A DNA stretch of 64,000 nt from Ashinkailepas kermadecensis (lineage: Eukaryota; Arthropoda; Thecostraca; Neolepadidae), in contig JAOTOM010004044.1 of NCBI GenBank assembly GCA_034440615.1, positions 107,001-171,000 of the forward strand. The letters run 5' to 3'. The translations under genes and the position numbers were made by a program. The notes beneath the pieces were generated by a model. It made no database searches. It was not told the DNA's origin and saw nothing but the letters and a program-made list of their open reading frames with translations. Positions 40,501-53,500 of the stretch are shown here, piece after piece. Numbering within the stretch: position 1 is the first letter of the stretch; each line of letters begins with the position of its first letter.

Positions 40501-43500
40501 ATGTCGATACATCTTTGGGAAGGACGTCGGTTCAGTGTTCAGTAAGTGGTATATTCCACCCTAGTTCACTATTATCTGGGCAGTTGGTATCTACTCCACG
40601 TGTCGAGTAGTGTCAGGCTTTTTCCACGTATCGAGTAGTGTCCGGCTTTCTCCACGTATCGGGTAGTGTCCGACTTTTTCCACGTATCGGGTAGTGTCTG
40701 GCTTTCTCCACGCATCGGGTAGTGTCCGGCTTTCCGATGCGATGGCTGCATTACTTCGAACAGCTTGCTCCATTGGGCCCTGCTCCTTCTCCCGCCTGCG
40801 TGTCCCATCACCTCGAACAGGTCATGTTGTCCCGTTCCCTCACCTGACTTTTATCGGCAGTCCTGTGTCGTTCCCTCGCGCGGGCCGCACGTGCCTTCCC
40901 GCCGTGCCGGATCGGGAAGTGATACATTCGACTGCAAGACGAGCCCGTTGCACGCCGCGCATGCTTCAGGTCGTCTGTACGGTCGTCTGCTGTCGTCTTT
41001 GCGGTCGTCTGACGTCTTTCCAGTTGTCTGACGTACTTACGGTCGTCTTTACGGTCGTCTGACGTCTTCACGGTTGTCTGACGTCTTTGCGGTCGTCTGA
41101 CGTATTTGCGGTCGTCTGACGTATTTACGGTCGTCTGACGTATGTATGGTCGTCTGACGTCTTTGCGGTCGTCTGACGTCTTTCCAGTTGTCTGACGTAC
41201 TTACGGTCGTCTTTACGGTCGTCTGACGTCTTCACGGTTGTCTGACGTCTTTGCGGTCGTCTGACGTATTTGCGGTCGTCTGACGTATTTACGGTCGTCT
41301 GACGTATGTATGGTCGTCTGACGTCTTTGCGGTCGTCTGACGTCTTTACGGTCGTCTGACGTCATCTTTGCGGTCGTCTGACGTGTTTACGGTCGTCTGA
41401 CGTCCTTCTGAAACGGAACTGAAAAGTCGACAAGCGCGGGCGCTCGGTCCCAGCTGGGTCCTGACGGACGTCGGTCGTGCCCGTGTGGCGCAGGTGGGTC
41501 GTATTGCGCCCATTGGAGCCGGTTTGTAAGTCGAGATAATCCCACTTCCGGCCGTACTTCAAGCGGACTTAAATTGCCGCTTCGGAGTCGCAGTTGCGCG
41601 CCGCACCCGTCCAAATCGGATGCCCGCAGGCGATGTAGGCGGATAGCAGATGGTCGTAAAGCCTGGAACGTGCGCGATGTACGACGAGCTATGCTGCTGG
41701 GGGATTAGTGAAGCTACCGTTGCCATACAGATGGGGAGAGGTAGCTGTAACGTTTGACACATGGTCGAATGGCCTGGAGTCGCAAGCCAGTCGCCCGGTT
41801 TGATTATTGTATTGTTTTTTGTTTTGTTTTTTTGCAGCTCACTGCGACTGCATGCTCAAAGGGAGTGAGTGTGTTTTTGTTTTGTTTTTTGTTTTAGTTG
41901 TGAAAATGGATTATATTGAGGCCATCAGCTTAAAAAGGTGCTCGAAAAACGGAGTTGGGATATTCCGGGATAATACGAAAATGCTTGTCTATCTCTTGAT
42001 GTACATGGTGTTGAGTTTCCGTGCCATGCGTCTTTACGCGTCTGTAATACGCAGTTAGGCAGATGCTGCACAGTTGTTGCATAACTTTCCAACATGACTG
42101 GAATCTCCCTGCAAATACATTCTCTCCCCACGAACGCATTAGTGATTTTCCTGAATGCGCGGATGCGGTTTCGGTGCAATATTGGTTGTGGTGCAGTATT
42201 TATAGATGCGATGAACGAAAACATCATTTAGAATTGGGCGCCGCTTTATTAGAAATTACGGTGGAACCAGTGCATAATATTACTTCACCTTCCGTGCTCC
42301 TCTTTTGGGCGTGAATCAACCGCAAATGTTGTCAAAATTATAGACAACGGGAAACGCATCGGTCGCTGACAAGAAGACGTCTGATTTGTCTGCCATGGAA
42401 TAGCAATTAAGAAGACCTATGTAGAACACGCCTTGCCCCGTATAAAGATGTTCGGTAGATGCTTGTTTTTTCTCTCTCTTTTTATTTAGTTCGAGTTGTT
42501 GGAGAGGCTTCACAGAATCAGAGTCCGCACTGAGCGAAAGCTTGTTGCATCGACACCGAACGCACCTTCGGATTGGAAAATACCACTTCTCTAGCACAGT
42601 TTTTGACCGAGAGTTTATCGCACGCACAAAGTCTGCCACGGCCGCCTAGTGCCTGCACCCCCGACCTTGCTTGGCCAGTTGCCAACTGGCCATCCCAGCC
42701 GGGGGCGTTGTACAGCGAGCGCGTGAACTCGAACCGGTTGTGCCGAGACGGGGAAAGCTTTGCGGGCCAGCGCTTTATGCACTGAGCTAACTAGGGGGCG
42801 AAGCCCCAGAACCAGGTGTTCTTAAGATATGCTATGCCTTAGGTTAGCCAGATTGCTTCTGCGGGAATGTTGTCATCGTGTGATTTCACATGATCTGGAT
42901 AACACATTGTATGTTTTGGGTAAGCCTTTTTCAGCAAATAGAATGCTGTTCATTCCATTCAAATTACCAACAGAACTGTAACACGGTTTTGTGTGTTGTT
43001 CGTGAGTCTTCACTGGCGTGCATCTCGTTTTTGTACTTTTGGATTTACTGTGGGCTCGGTCACTACCAATGGATCAGGGGTAACCACTTACCCTGTGCCG
43101 TACCCCAAGTTCAAGTGTTGGCCGGTTGGCAGGGAGTTGGTGGATCTGCCGGACGGCGGCGTTGTGGGGCTGGACTGGCATCGACAGTCGTTCAGAGCCG
43201 GCCAGGCCCGTGACGACCCGCACCCCATCGTCCTGCTGGTGCCCGGACTGACGGGTGAGGTGCTCTACAGCAGCCACCCATAACGCCCCAGTCGCCATGT
43301 TAGGTCCCAACACTGTGACGACCCGCACCCCATCGTCCTGTTGGTGCCCGGACTGACGGGTGAGGTGCTCTACAGCAGCCACCCATAACGACCCGGTCGC
43401 CGTGTTAGGTCCAAACACTGAGTCACCGACCGACCCGCACCTCATCGTCCTGCTGGTGCCTGGAGTGACGGGTGAGATGCTTTACAGCAGCTGCCCATAA

Positions 43501-46500
43501 CTCCCCAGTCGCCGTGTTAGGTCCCAACACTGTGACGACCCGAGCCCCATCGTCCTGCTGGTGCCTGGAGTGACGGGTGAGGTGCTCTACAGCAGCCGCC
43601 CATAACTCCCCAGTCGCCGTGTTAGGTCCCATCGTGTTGTGTTCTTACATACCCCCTTCCCTTGCCAACAAGCTACGAAGCAATGAAGCAAGTGGGGATG
43701 TGTCATTTAGTTGTATTTTGGTCAGCTCCTAATCCCATGGTCTGGTTCAGATTCACTAGCTTTGAATCAGTTTCGACTGCTCTGATCCAGGTGTGACTGG
43801 TCTGGTGTGGTGTCGCCCGACAGGCAGCAGCCAGTCGGACTACATCCGCAGCCTGATCCAGGTGTCTGAGCGGATCGGGGCCAACTGCGTGGTGCTGAAC
43901 CAGCGGGGCCGCGGCGGAGTGCAGCTCAAGGTAACTGGCGCTACACCGCCGTCGCATTAGCGCGGGAGAATACTCACTGACCGCTGTATAACCCATGCAG
44001 TTGATGCGCCCCCTACCTTCCCCCCCCCCTCCCCCTCCCCACAATGATCGGTGACGATCGGCGGTCTATGTGATTAATACCGCTGATATTGACGTAAGTC
44101 CGTCTTGTTGACATCAATATTTTGTGTACCCATTAAGACTGCACCAGGTTATTCCAGCATAATTATGACACTCACATTGAACATCAACATGGCATATTAC
44201 GATAATAAATCACGCTGAAATATTCCAATACAATGCTGGAAAATATGTTTGCATGGAATGTGAAGAAAGTAGAATTCACTTTGTTACCAAAATGTTTTTA
44301 TTCCTGATGCACATGTTTGCTAGCCAATTATGCTGCAGTTGTTGGAATGTCAACTGAGGCTGACAACTTCCACATTGTTTCTCCATACGGCCTCAGTAAA
44401 AATAGCCTTTGATTATCGCGTAAAAGGGCCCCACTAAGTTAAAGCTATTGAATTGGAGAGTGTGGGCTCGGCAGAGTATACTGTGCGTGCCACGTCTTAT
44501 TTCCATACAACGGCCGTGTGTGTAATATGAATTGTCAACAATTGTCCGCCTCATGGATCCCATCCGCTCCTTCCCTCCCTGCTCCCTGTCCCCGTGGCGA
44601 AGCTCATTCCAGGAAGTATGATGTACATAAGTGTTCGGGTGCGCGTCGTCGTTACTAAGCAGCGTGGCAAACAGTATCAAGTGATGGAGCTGGACTACGC
44701 AGTCAGTTGATAGCTAGGACCACGCAAGTGCATTTTGGGATGGTTATGAATGGAAGCCAAGATCACAGCATCGAACACAGTGGCATGCTCTGGCTGCATC
44801 GAGTGCGTGGTTCTCATGTGTGGTCACTGTTCTATATCAGGCCCCACACCCCCCAGCCTGGAATTTTTAAAACCATACATTTTAAATTCCCCGAATTTCA
44901 CATTTCTGACGGTTTCCAAACCCGTGAAATGGCGATAGTTGAGCGTATTGAGAGCTACCGTGTTGAAATGCACAACGTTTCGGAACTTCCAATTTCGAAC
45001 GCGCCAGTGCTTAAAAAAACCCTATGTTTATAACCTCCGATTTCGTCTAAACTCCAAATGCTTCAAGTGCCCACAACTTCACAAACCTGAATTATTTTTT
45101 AAACCTGAAAATGCAGGCAGTAAGGCAAATAACGCTGCGTCGTATCGTAATTCAGACTGAGCCTCGACAGCTCCGTGGAAAAAGAATATAAATGATTGCT
45201 TTTCCAAACGGCCGCGCTGGCTGGAGTACGGACTTCAATCACGAGCTTCTGAAAGTTAGCCACCTGGGAAATGGAAAGGGTGAGAGCATGACTCCATAGC
45301 TCTGCAACGCCTGCATTGCCAAAACAACACACACAGATGACTGCTGAGAAGCAGACAGGGCTATCAGTTTCCTAAGTCTGAGATATCATATCAGACAGGG
45401 GTATCAGTTTCCCAAGTCTGAGATGCCCAGTTGGTTATGCCTCGCTTGCATGGTGTTCTGAAAGCGTTCAGGCGCATTTTACAGTGTACTGCCGTCCAAA
45501 TTTGTTTGCTTTACCACTATCGTTATCTCGTCTTATCGTCTGATTTCGGACCCCACGTACCTACTGTGCCGTGGGCATGTGACCGTGACCGTGACCGTGA
45601 CCGTGACCTGGCTGCTGTGTGTTCGCCAGACCCCACGGACCTACTGTGCCGTGGGCATGTGACCGTGACTGTTACCGTGACCTGGCTGCTGTGTTCGCCA
45701 GACCCCACGGACCTGCCGTACCGTGGGCATGTGACCGTGACCGTGACCGTGACCTGGCTGCTGTGTTCGCCAGACCCCACGGACCTACTGTACCGTGGGC
45801 ATGTGACCGTGACTGTTACCGTGACCTGGCTGCTGTGTTCCCCAGACCACACGGACCCACTGTACCGTGGGCATGTGACAGTGACCGTGACCTGGCTGCT
45901 GTGTGTTCGCCAGACCCCACGGACCTACTGTACCGTGGGCATGTGACCATGACCGTGACCGTGACCGTGACCTGGCTGCTGTGTGTTCGCCAGACCCCAC
46001 GGACCTACCGTACCGTGGGCATGTGACCATGACCGTGACCTGACTGCTGTGTGTTCGCCAGACCTCACGGACCTGCCGTACCGTGGGCATGTGACCATGA
46101 CCGTGACCGTGACCGTGACCGTGACCGTGACCTGGCTGCTGTGTTCGCCAGACCCCACGGACCTGCCGTACCGTGGGCATGTGACCATGACCGTGACCGT
46201 GACCTGGCTGCTGTGTGTTCGCCAGACCCCACGGACCTATTGTACCGTGGGCATGTGACCATGACGGTGACCGTGACCTGGCTGCTGTGTTCGCCAGACC
46301 CCACGGACCTATCGTACCGTGGGCATGTGACCGTGACCGTGACCGTGACCGTGACCTGGCTGCTGTGTTCGCCAGACCCCACGGACCTACTGTACCGTGG
46401 GCATGTGACCGTGACCGTGACCTGGCTGCTGTGTGTTCGCCAGACCCCACGGACCTACCGTACCGTGGGCATGTGACCGTGACCGTGACCTGGCTGCTGT

Positions 46501-49500
46501 GTGTTCGCCAGACCCCACGGACCTACTGTACCGTGGGCATGTGACCGTGACCGTGACCTGGCTGCTGTGTGTTCGCCAGACCCCGCGGACCTACTGTACC
46601 GTGGGCATGTGACCGTGACTGTTACCGTGACCTGGCTGCTGTGTGTTCGCCAGACCCCACGGACCTACTGTACCGTGGGCATGTGACCGTGACTGTGACC
46701 GTGACCTGGCTGCTGTGTGTTCGCCAGACCCCGCGGACCTACTGTGCCGTGGGCATGGGACCGTGACCATGACCGTGACCTGACTGCTGTGTGTTCGCCA
46801 GACCCCACGGACCTACTGTGCCGCCAACAGTGACGATCTGGGCTACGTCATCGACCATATACACGCGTCCTTCCCGCGGGCCCGCATCGTCCTCACCGGT
46901 GTCTCGCTGGGAGGGTGAGTGCGTGCCACTGGCCTGGTCCACTGGTGGAGTTTACCAGAGTCGTTCGAGAATTTCAGGTAGTGCTTTTGCACACATCCCC
47001 ACAGGCACTAGTGTTGAATTTCTGAAAGCTAGGTCGTGCTCGGCCATCATTAGCTGGTGCTCAAGCACCGCCTGTTAGCGCTAAGACTCCCCCCATGACC
47101 TAGTCTGAAGGTAGGTCTTGTCATCACCGCCGGAAAAGTCGTTTGTTAAGACGCACATCTTGCTGCGTTTATTCAAGTTGCCTTCATGTTCTGCATGCAT
47201 GCGCAGCCACACAGGATGCGTCAGGCTTTGGTGCAAGGCACACAAACATAAATACCAGGGCAGTCAGAGGCCAGCAGGAACTTAGGACCACGAGCCAGAG
47301 CTAGGCATGCATTGACATGCAGTGTGGGTGTGGTTTCTGCAACGAACCGAATCCAATAACAGGTTACACAGATAGCATCCAAAGCCATGCGCGAAGCAAA
47401 TCGGGTTGGTTTACGTGGTGGACATTGCACAGGTGCATTCGCGGTAAGCACTTCGACAGGCCATTACTTTATACAAACTCAGCAATGAAATCAAGGTGAG
47501 CAAGCCAGCAATGAATAGCCTATAATCAGCATCCAGCGAACATGATTCCATCTGTCAACCACACCAATCACCTGTGCAGACATAAACGTACCAAAAGTGT
47601 TCCAACTCCGCCGGTGATGAATGTTAAGAGGCAATGTGCAGCACACTATACACGCCACCAAATTACTGACTCTCACGCACCTTTAAATCATGCATTATTC
47701 TTTAACTGAAATAGATAATCACATATAGGACTTGCAACAGGTCTGTTCACTGGTGTCTCACCGATAGCGCAGAACGGATAGGGTCACCAGTACCTTATGT
47801 GGAGGGTAAGTGTTCACGTCTAGCCCTGAGGGTGGGTATGTTTGCCTGTGTCTCACCTGTATGGTGAGTGCTCTTCATTGTCTCCGAGATGGTGAGCCTG
47901 GTGAACGGTATCTCGGCGGAGCATGCTCGGCCACATAGTGGTATTTCACCATGACATTACTGATGTCATACACTGATTCAGTATTACTGTGTTGAGAGGA
48001 GAGCTCATGCTGACAATGATTAATAGATCATAAAAATGGGGTTTGGTTGGATATAAATCACAGTCATGTGTTTCCGAGATGGTACGTCTGATCTGGAGGG
48101 CTCAAAGGCAAAACGTTTGAAGCTAATCGTTGCATAACGTGGCGCCTGGTACATCTCCTTTGTTTCGTTTCACGTGTTCTTCGGTTTAGTTTGTTGACGA
48201 TTCTCGGACTTCACTGGATTATAAAGATAGCTGCATGACCTATGCAGGCGATGCGCCCCTAAACCGCAATTATAAAGATAGATGTTTCATAAGGTCTGTA
48301 CTTCGGCTTGTCTCGGCAAGCCTTCAACGAACCAATATTTGGAATACAACATAAGGGATCGAGTTGCAAGTTTCACATAATTGAAGGACATAGACATCAT
48401 TTAAATTATCGCACGCACTAATTCATTCGGGTCACTTTTCAACAAACGACTACACTGATACAAAAAGAGCAGGGACATAATAGCCTAACATGACACATGC
48501 AGACACATAGGGGATAGCGCACACATTTCACTTCGGACATCACTGGATGACATTTAAATTCGGGTCGCTCACCTCACTTCGAGTCTCACATTTGAAGCCA
48601 CACAATTATTTCGCTTTGGAGTATGCAAGCTCATTTGCACCGGTAAACTGCAGCATACAGTCACATGACTATGCTGCACTGAATTACTTTTCATGAATGA
48701 CCTAAGAACTACATATCTGGGATCAAAAATGGCATCAAAGATGTCATCAAAAATGTCGGGATAGCAGCGGCTATTTTCCGCACTGAGAATTGGCAATGTT
48801 CACACCGGCAAAAAAAAACAACTCAGCTGGTTGCCTGGGACCCGATTTACTCCCAGCCATGCATACTGGCGAGCGATAACGTCACCACGTTCAGTTTCTG
48901 GGCGGCGTCCAACCCCAGGGGTGTGGGGAGGGGCAGGAACGATTTTCGTGGCAGAGGGCAAACTCTTGACTGTCATCTCTCTGCCTTCCGTCTCTCTCAC
49001 GGAAGAAACTCGGATTTCGGCAACTTCGATTCTGGTGCACCAAAATTATTTGTCTGGCTGACTTTGGCTAGCAATTTCATTACATGCATTCGAATTAGAG
49101 TGCCTTCGAACATCTGTAGGGATATTTTCCCAGTCAGAGGGGCACATGTCTCCAGTGAGAGGGTGGGGTGGGGGGGGAGGGAAGACTAGTCCATAGTCCA
49201 TCACTAACTATGCCCATGGCCATTGCTGGCTATTGTTATAGCGCAAGCATTCTGTTGAGCAGCTAGCAACCAAGCAATAATACAGATGGTTGTCCCAGCA
49301 CTGACACCAAGGAAGGAAAAGTAATGTGTACTGTTTTGTAGCACACACTGATATGCACATACCTACCTACCTAGGTGTAGGTTAATGGGAGGGCACCATA
49401 CATGAAGGCAATGGGCGGGTCGAAATAGACTGTGGTGGGCATATCACATAGGTCTCATGTTCAAAGTTAAGGTTATGTTGGGCAAATCCAACACGGGGGA

Positions 49501-50457
49501 GTGTCCTCCCAGCTGTGTATAACCTATGCAGTTGATGCGCCCCTACCCCCCCCCCCGCCTCCCGGAGTGTCCTCCCAAAGGCATACAAAGCTACACCCCT
49601 GGATATGCACGAGCTAACCCCTCCAAAGGGTCAAGACATCTTCGACAGGTAGGCCTACTCGTCGAGCACGCTGCGACCCATGGTGGCATTGGCCGCGACT
49701 GAGGCCCGCCTGTCGAATCTGTGGCTGGACCGTCGGGCAGGTCCATCCACCCGGTGCAGATTAGGACACTGCACGTGGCCGGGCCCGGGTCGGTCCGCAG
49801 GCGTTGATGAACTATAGAGATTCGAGCAACGGGGCTCGTCACCTCCCGCATGGTCTAGTGGTTAGGATACACGGCTCTCACCCGTGAGGCCCGGGTTCGA
49901 TTCCCGGTGCGGGAAATGCTTTTCCTACACCACCATACATTGCGGAGCGTTTCCCACGCGTTCAGAAATGCTGGCGGAGTCGAATTCTTCTTCTGTCGCA
50001 GTTATGCCGGCATGTCGTATGCCTCAACATTGCATTGCATAAATAGAGTTGCACTTCAAAAGGATGAAGCCAGAGTCATTTTGTTGATAATTAGGTGATC
50101 CAGTCCATTAGGGCACATGCTTTACTGGGGAAGAAGTGCCCTATTTGGCTGGGCATCGGTTTTATTCATACGAGAGCCGGAGATTAAATTCACAGTCTAA
50201 TGCCAGAATTGGGCAAGAACAGCTGTTTCATTCCCATAGATATGGATCAGTGTATTGACACTAGGTGTTCAATCAATTTAAATTACTTCAAGATGATTTT
50301 CTGTCCCCAATTAAGAGACAGTCCCTGTGCTTCTACCCAGCATGTGGCATAATGAATAAGCCTCTTCACCCAGGTGTAAGGTGTTTGCCATTGAGAAAGA
50401 GTTACCCCTACTGGAATAATGGTATGTTTCAGAGAATGGATGCCCACTCTCACACAT

Positions 50458-50548
<91 letters not shown>

Positions 50549-53500
50549 TATGCTCTGGAATGTTGTGCCCCCACTATGATAGGTGATGCCCATCATTGGA
50601 ACGAATGCACTTTAACACACGCAATGAAGAGCCTCACATAATGCAAACTGGAGGCGAAAGTGGAGAATTCCGCCCCCCCTGTGGTGCGCATGTTGATGTA
50701 ATTAATTGTGTCTCATTATGAAAGCATCCCCTATCACTGTTAATAATATTCCATATTGAAAACACTATCCCGGCCCACATTTTATGACAACCCTTCCCCA
50801 TGCCCTGCAGCATAATCGTGGGTAACCACCTGCAGCAGCAGTCCGCGGCCTGATGACAACCCCCCCCCGTGATGCAGGATGATCGTGGGTAACTACCTGC
50901 AGCAGCAGTCTGCGGCCTGATGACACCCCCCCCCGTGATGCAGGATGATCGTGGGTAACTACCTGCAGCAGCAGTCTGCGGTCTGATGACACCCCCGCCC
51001 CGTGCTGCAGGATGATCGTGGGTAACTACGTGCAGCAGCAGTCCGCAGCCTGATGACACCCCCGCCCCGTGCTGCAGGATGATCGTGGGTAACTACCTGC
51101 AGCAGCAGTCTGCGGCCTGATGACACCCCCGCCCCGTGCTGCAGGATGATCGTGGGTAACTACCTACAGCAGCAGTCTGCGGCCGCTGTCGACAAGGTGC
51201 TCGCCGCCATGATCATCTCGGTGCCGTGGAACGTGTTCATCGGCTCCGACAGCCTGGAGAGGCCGCTCGTCAACCTGATGCTCAACAAACACCTGGCCGT
51301 GTGTCTGGTGGACTCGATCAAGCTGTGAGTGTTGCGCTCGGCTCGGGTGCTGGGCAGGGTTTGCAAAAGCCGGCTGAAGTTTGTTTTGGCTGTCAGTGGC
51401 CAAAACTGGTTTCGGTCGGTTCACGTGTGTACATGATATAGCCGACTTGGGTTGGCCAGAGATGTCCATGACCCTGCAGTGCCAATTACAGTGCAATAGT
51501 TCCTTGAGTCGTAATCAGACTTGTTGCATGTAAGATGAGTGCTATTATATGGCATTTGACGATACAGGAATGTTTAACCCAATCGTTTCACCCACAGCTA
51601 CCATTTTAGTTTCTGAAGAAAGAAGTCTGACAATGCCATGTAGTTTCTCTGGGGCGGTGGTTAATGCATTAGGCTATAACCACCTCCTTGATTTGGAAAT
51701 TTGGTGTTAGTTTTATGTTGTTGGCCATAAGCATGATGCCCAATTCCCCCCCCAAGCCGCTCAACACATAAATCGTGCATTATTTGTGTACATCAGGAAA
51801 GTGATGGACTGGTAAACGGTGAGTAATTATCAGTATTTTGGGGACGGAACTACAACAATTAGCGAGACATGCCAGGTTGTTCCTGCAATATTATTTCATG
51901 TACGTGTGTTATGTGACAATATATGTCACAAAATTGTCACTTGAGCGGTTTGTAGAAGTTTGCCCTTGTGTAGAGCTTGATATAAACTTGTGTTACTCTG
52001 CATCTATGTTACTGCTTTGTGTGGCATGTCCGTGCCTGATGAATTCCTGTTTTGCCATGTTGCAGTCATGAAGACGTGATCAACATCAAGGACGTACCAT
52101 GGGATTTCCAAGAGGTGCTCAAGGTAGGTGAAAGATGTTCTGCTTGCCAGCAGCATCAGTCTTTTCTGAATCCGAAAAATAATGGTATGCAAGTTTGTCG
52201 AGAACTGTTCAGAGGGGCATGCTGGGCATCAGGTATTTGTGAAGCTAACTAAGGCAAAGTTATGTGAATTTCGTGAACATCGTTGGTGAAGAGAGGGAGA
52301 AAACAGAAAACCTCTCCTCTTTTCTTTTTTTTTGTTTTTCTCTATGTCTTCTCTTCAGAAAACATCGTTGAGTGCATGCACATTGCACAGCGGCTCGTGC
52401 ATTGCATCGACTGCCGAGGCAGCTTGATGTAGTCCGTCCAACATGTGCTTCCTCCACGTCATGTGGGAAGGTATTTCACGTCTGGGTGCGCTGATGCTTC
52501 ACTTGCCGTTCACGATTCAGCAATAACATGCTCTCGTCAAATACCCGGGCAGCATCAGCTGACAGCAATAACATTCCGCCTTAGTTCAGCAATAGCATGC
52601 TCTCATCGCCTGCCAAGGTCGCATCAGCCGACGCCATTAGCCGTGGTTACATTGCTACATCTGCATGGTTGCATGGTCACCTGATGATTACATGGTTGGA
52701 TCTGCATGGTTGCATGACAACTTGATTGTTACATGGTTACATTTGCATGGGTACATGGTTGTATATTCCTGGTTGCATGATCGCTTGATGGTTACATGTG
52801 CATGGTCGCATTGTCAATTGATGGTTACATGGTTGCATCTGTATGTCTACATGGTCACTTGATGGTTACATGGTTGCATCTGCATGGTTGCATCTGCATG
52901 GCTACATGATCACCTGGTAGTTACATGAGCACGTGCTGGTTACATTTGCATGGTTGCATGGTTACACTTGTGTGATTACATGATCACTTGATGATGCACT
53001 GGTGTTTAGGTGCTTGTCGGCAATGGGGTTTCATTGTCGACAATCGACAATCATTTAGCGCTCGTATGTTTGCAAGTAGGAAATTATGCTCCTATATATA
53101 AATGTTGGTTGAAGTTTGATATTGGTTGTGAGGAAGGGTGGTGCATCACATCGATGTTTCCTTGTTGAAAGAATGTGAATATGCTGCCGGACGCTGACCG
53201 ATCTCTTGTTGGATGATGGTGGGGTTTCCCCGCCGTTGTAAGGGATCTTCTCACTGGCTCATCTTCTACTGCTTCGATGGCAAATTCGGCGTCAGCTAGG
53301 GTGTCAAACCTAGCATAGTCCTGGCGTGACCCGACTGCCTAACCGAAGTTAGGCGAGGTCAGGTCACGTCAGTTTCGGTTAGACCAAGGTTAGTTCAGGG
53401 CGGCTTGGGTTAGCTCAGGTTGCCTGTGCGGCCAACTGAATGTCGCCCGCGGTCAGGTTGGGGCCCCTTGTGCTGCCAGCTGTGGTGTTGCTCAGCCAGC

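Noticed and set aside
45431..46766. Many overlapping frames of DRDRDLAAVFARPHGP type on both strands
   Set aside because: They are translations of the minisatellite before ABHD exon 5.
50265..50641. Thr/His and Cys/Val repeat frames
   Set aside because: They are translations of the (AC)n microsatellite.
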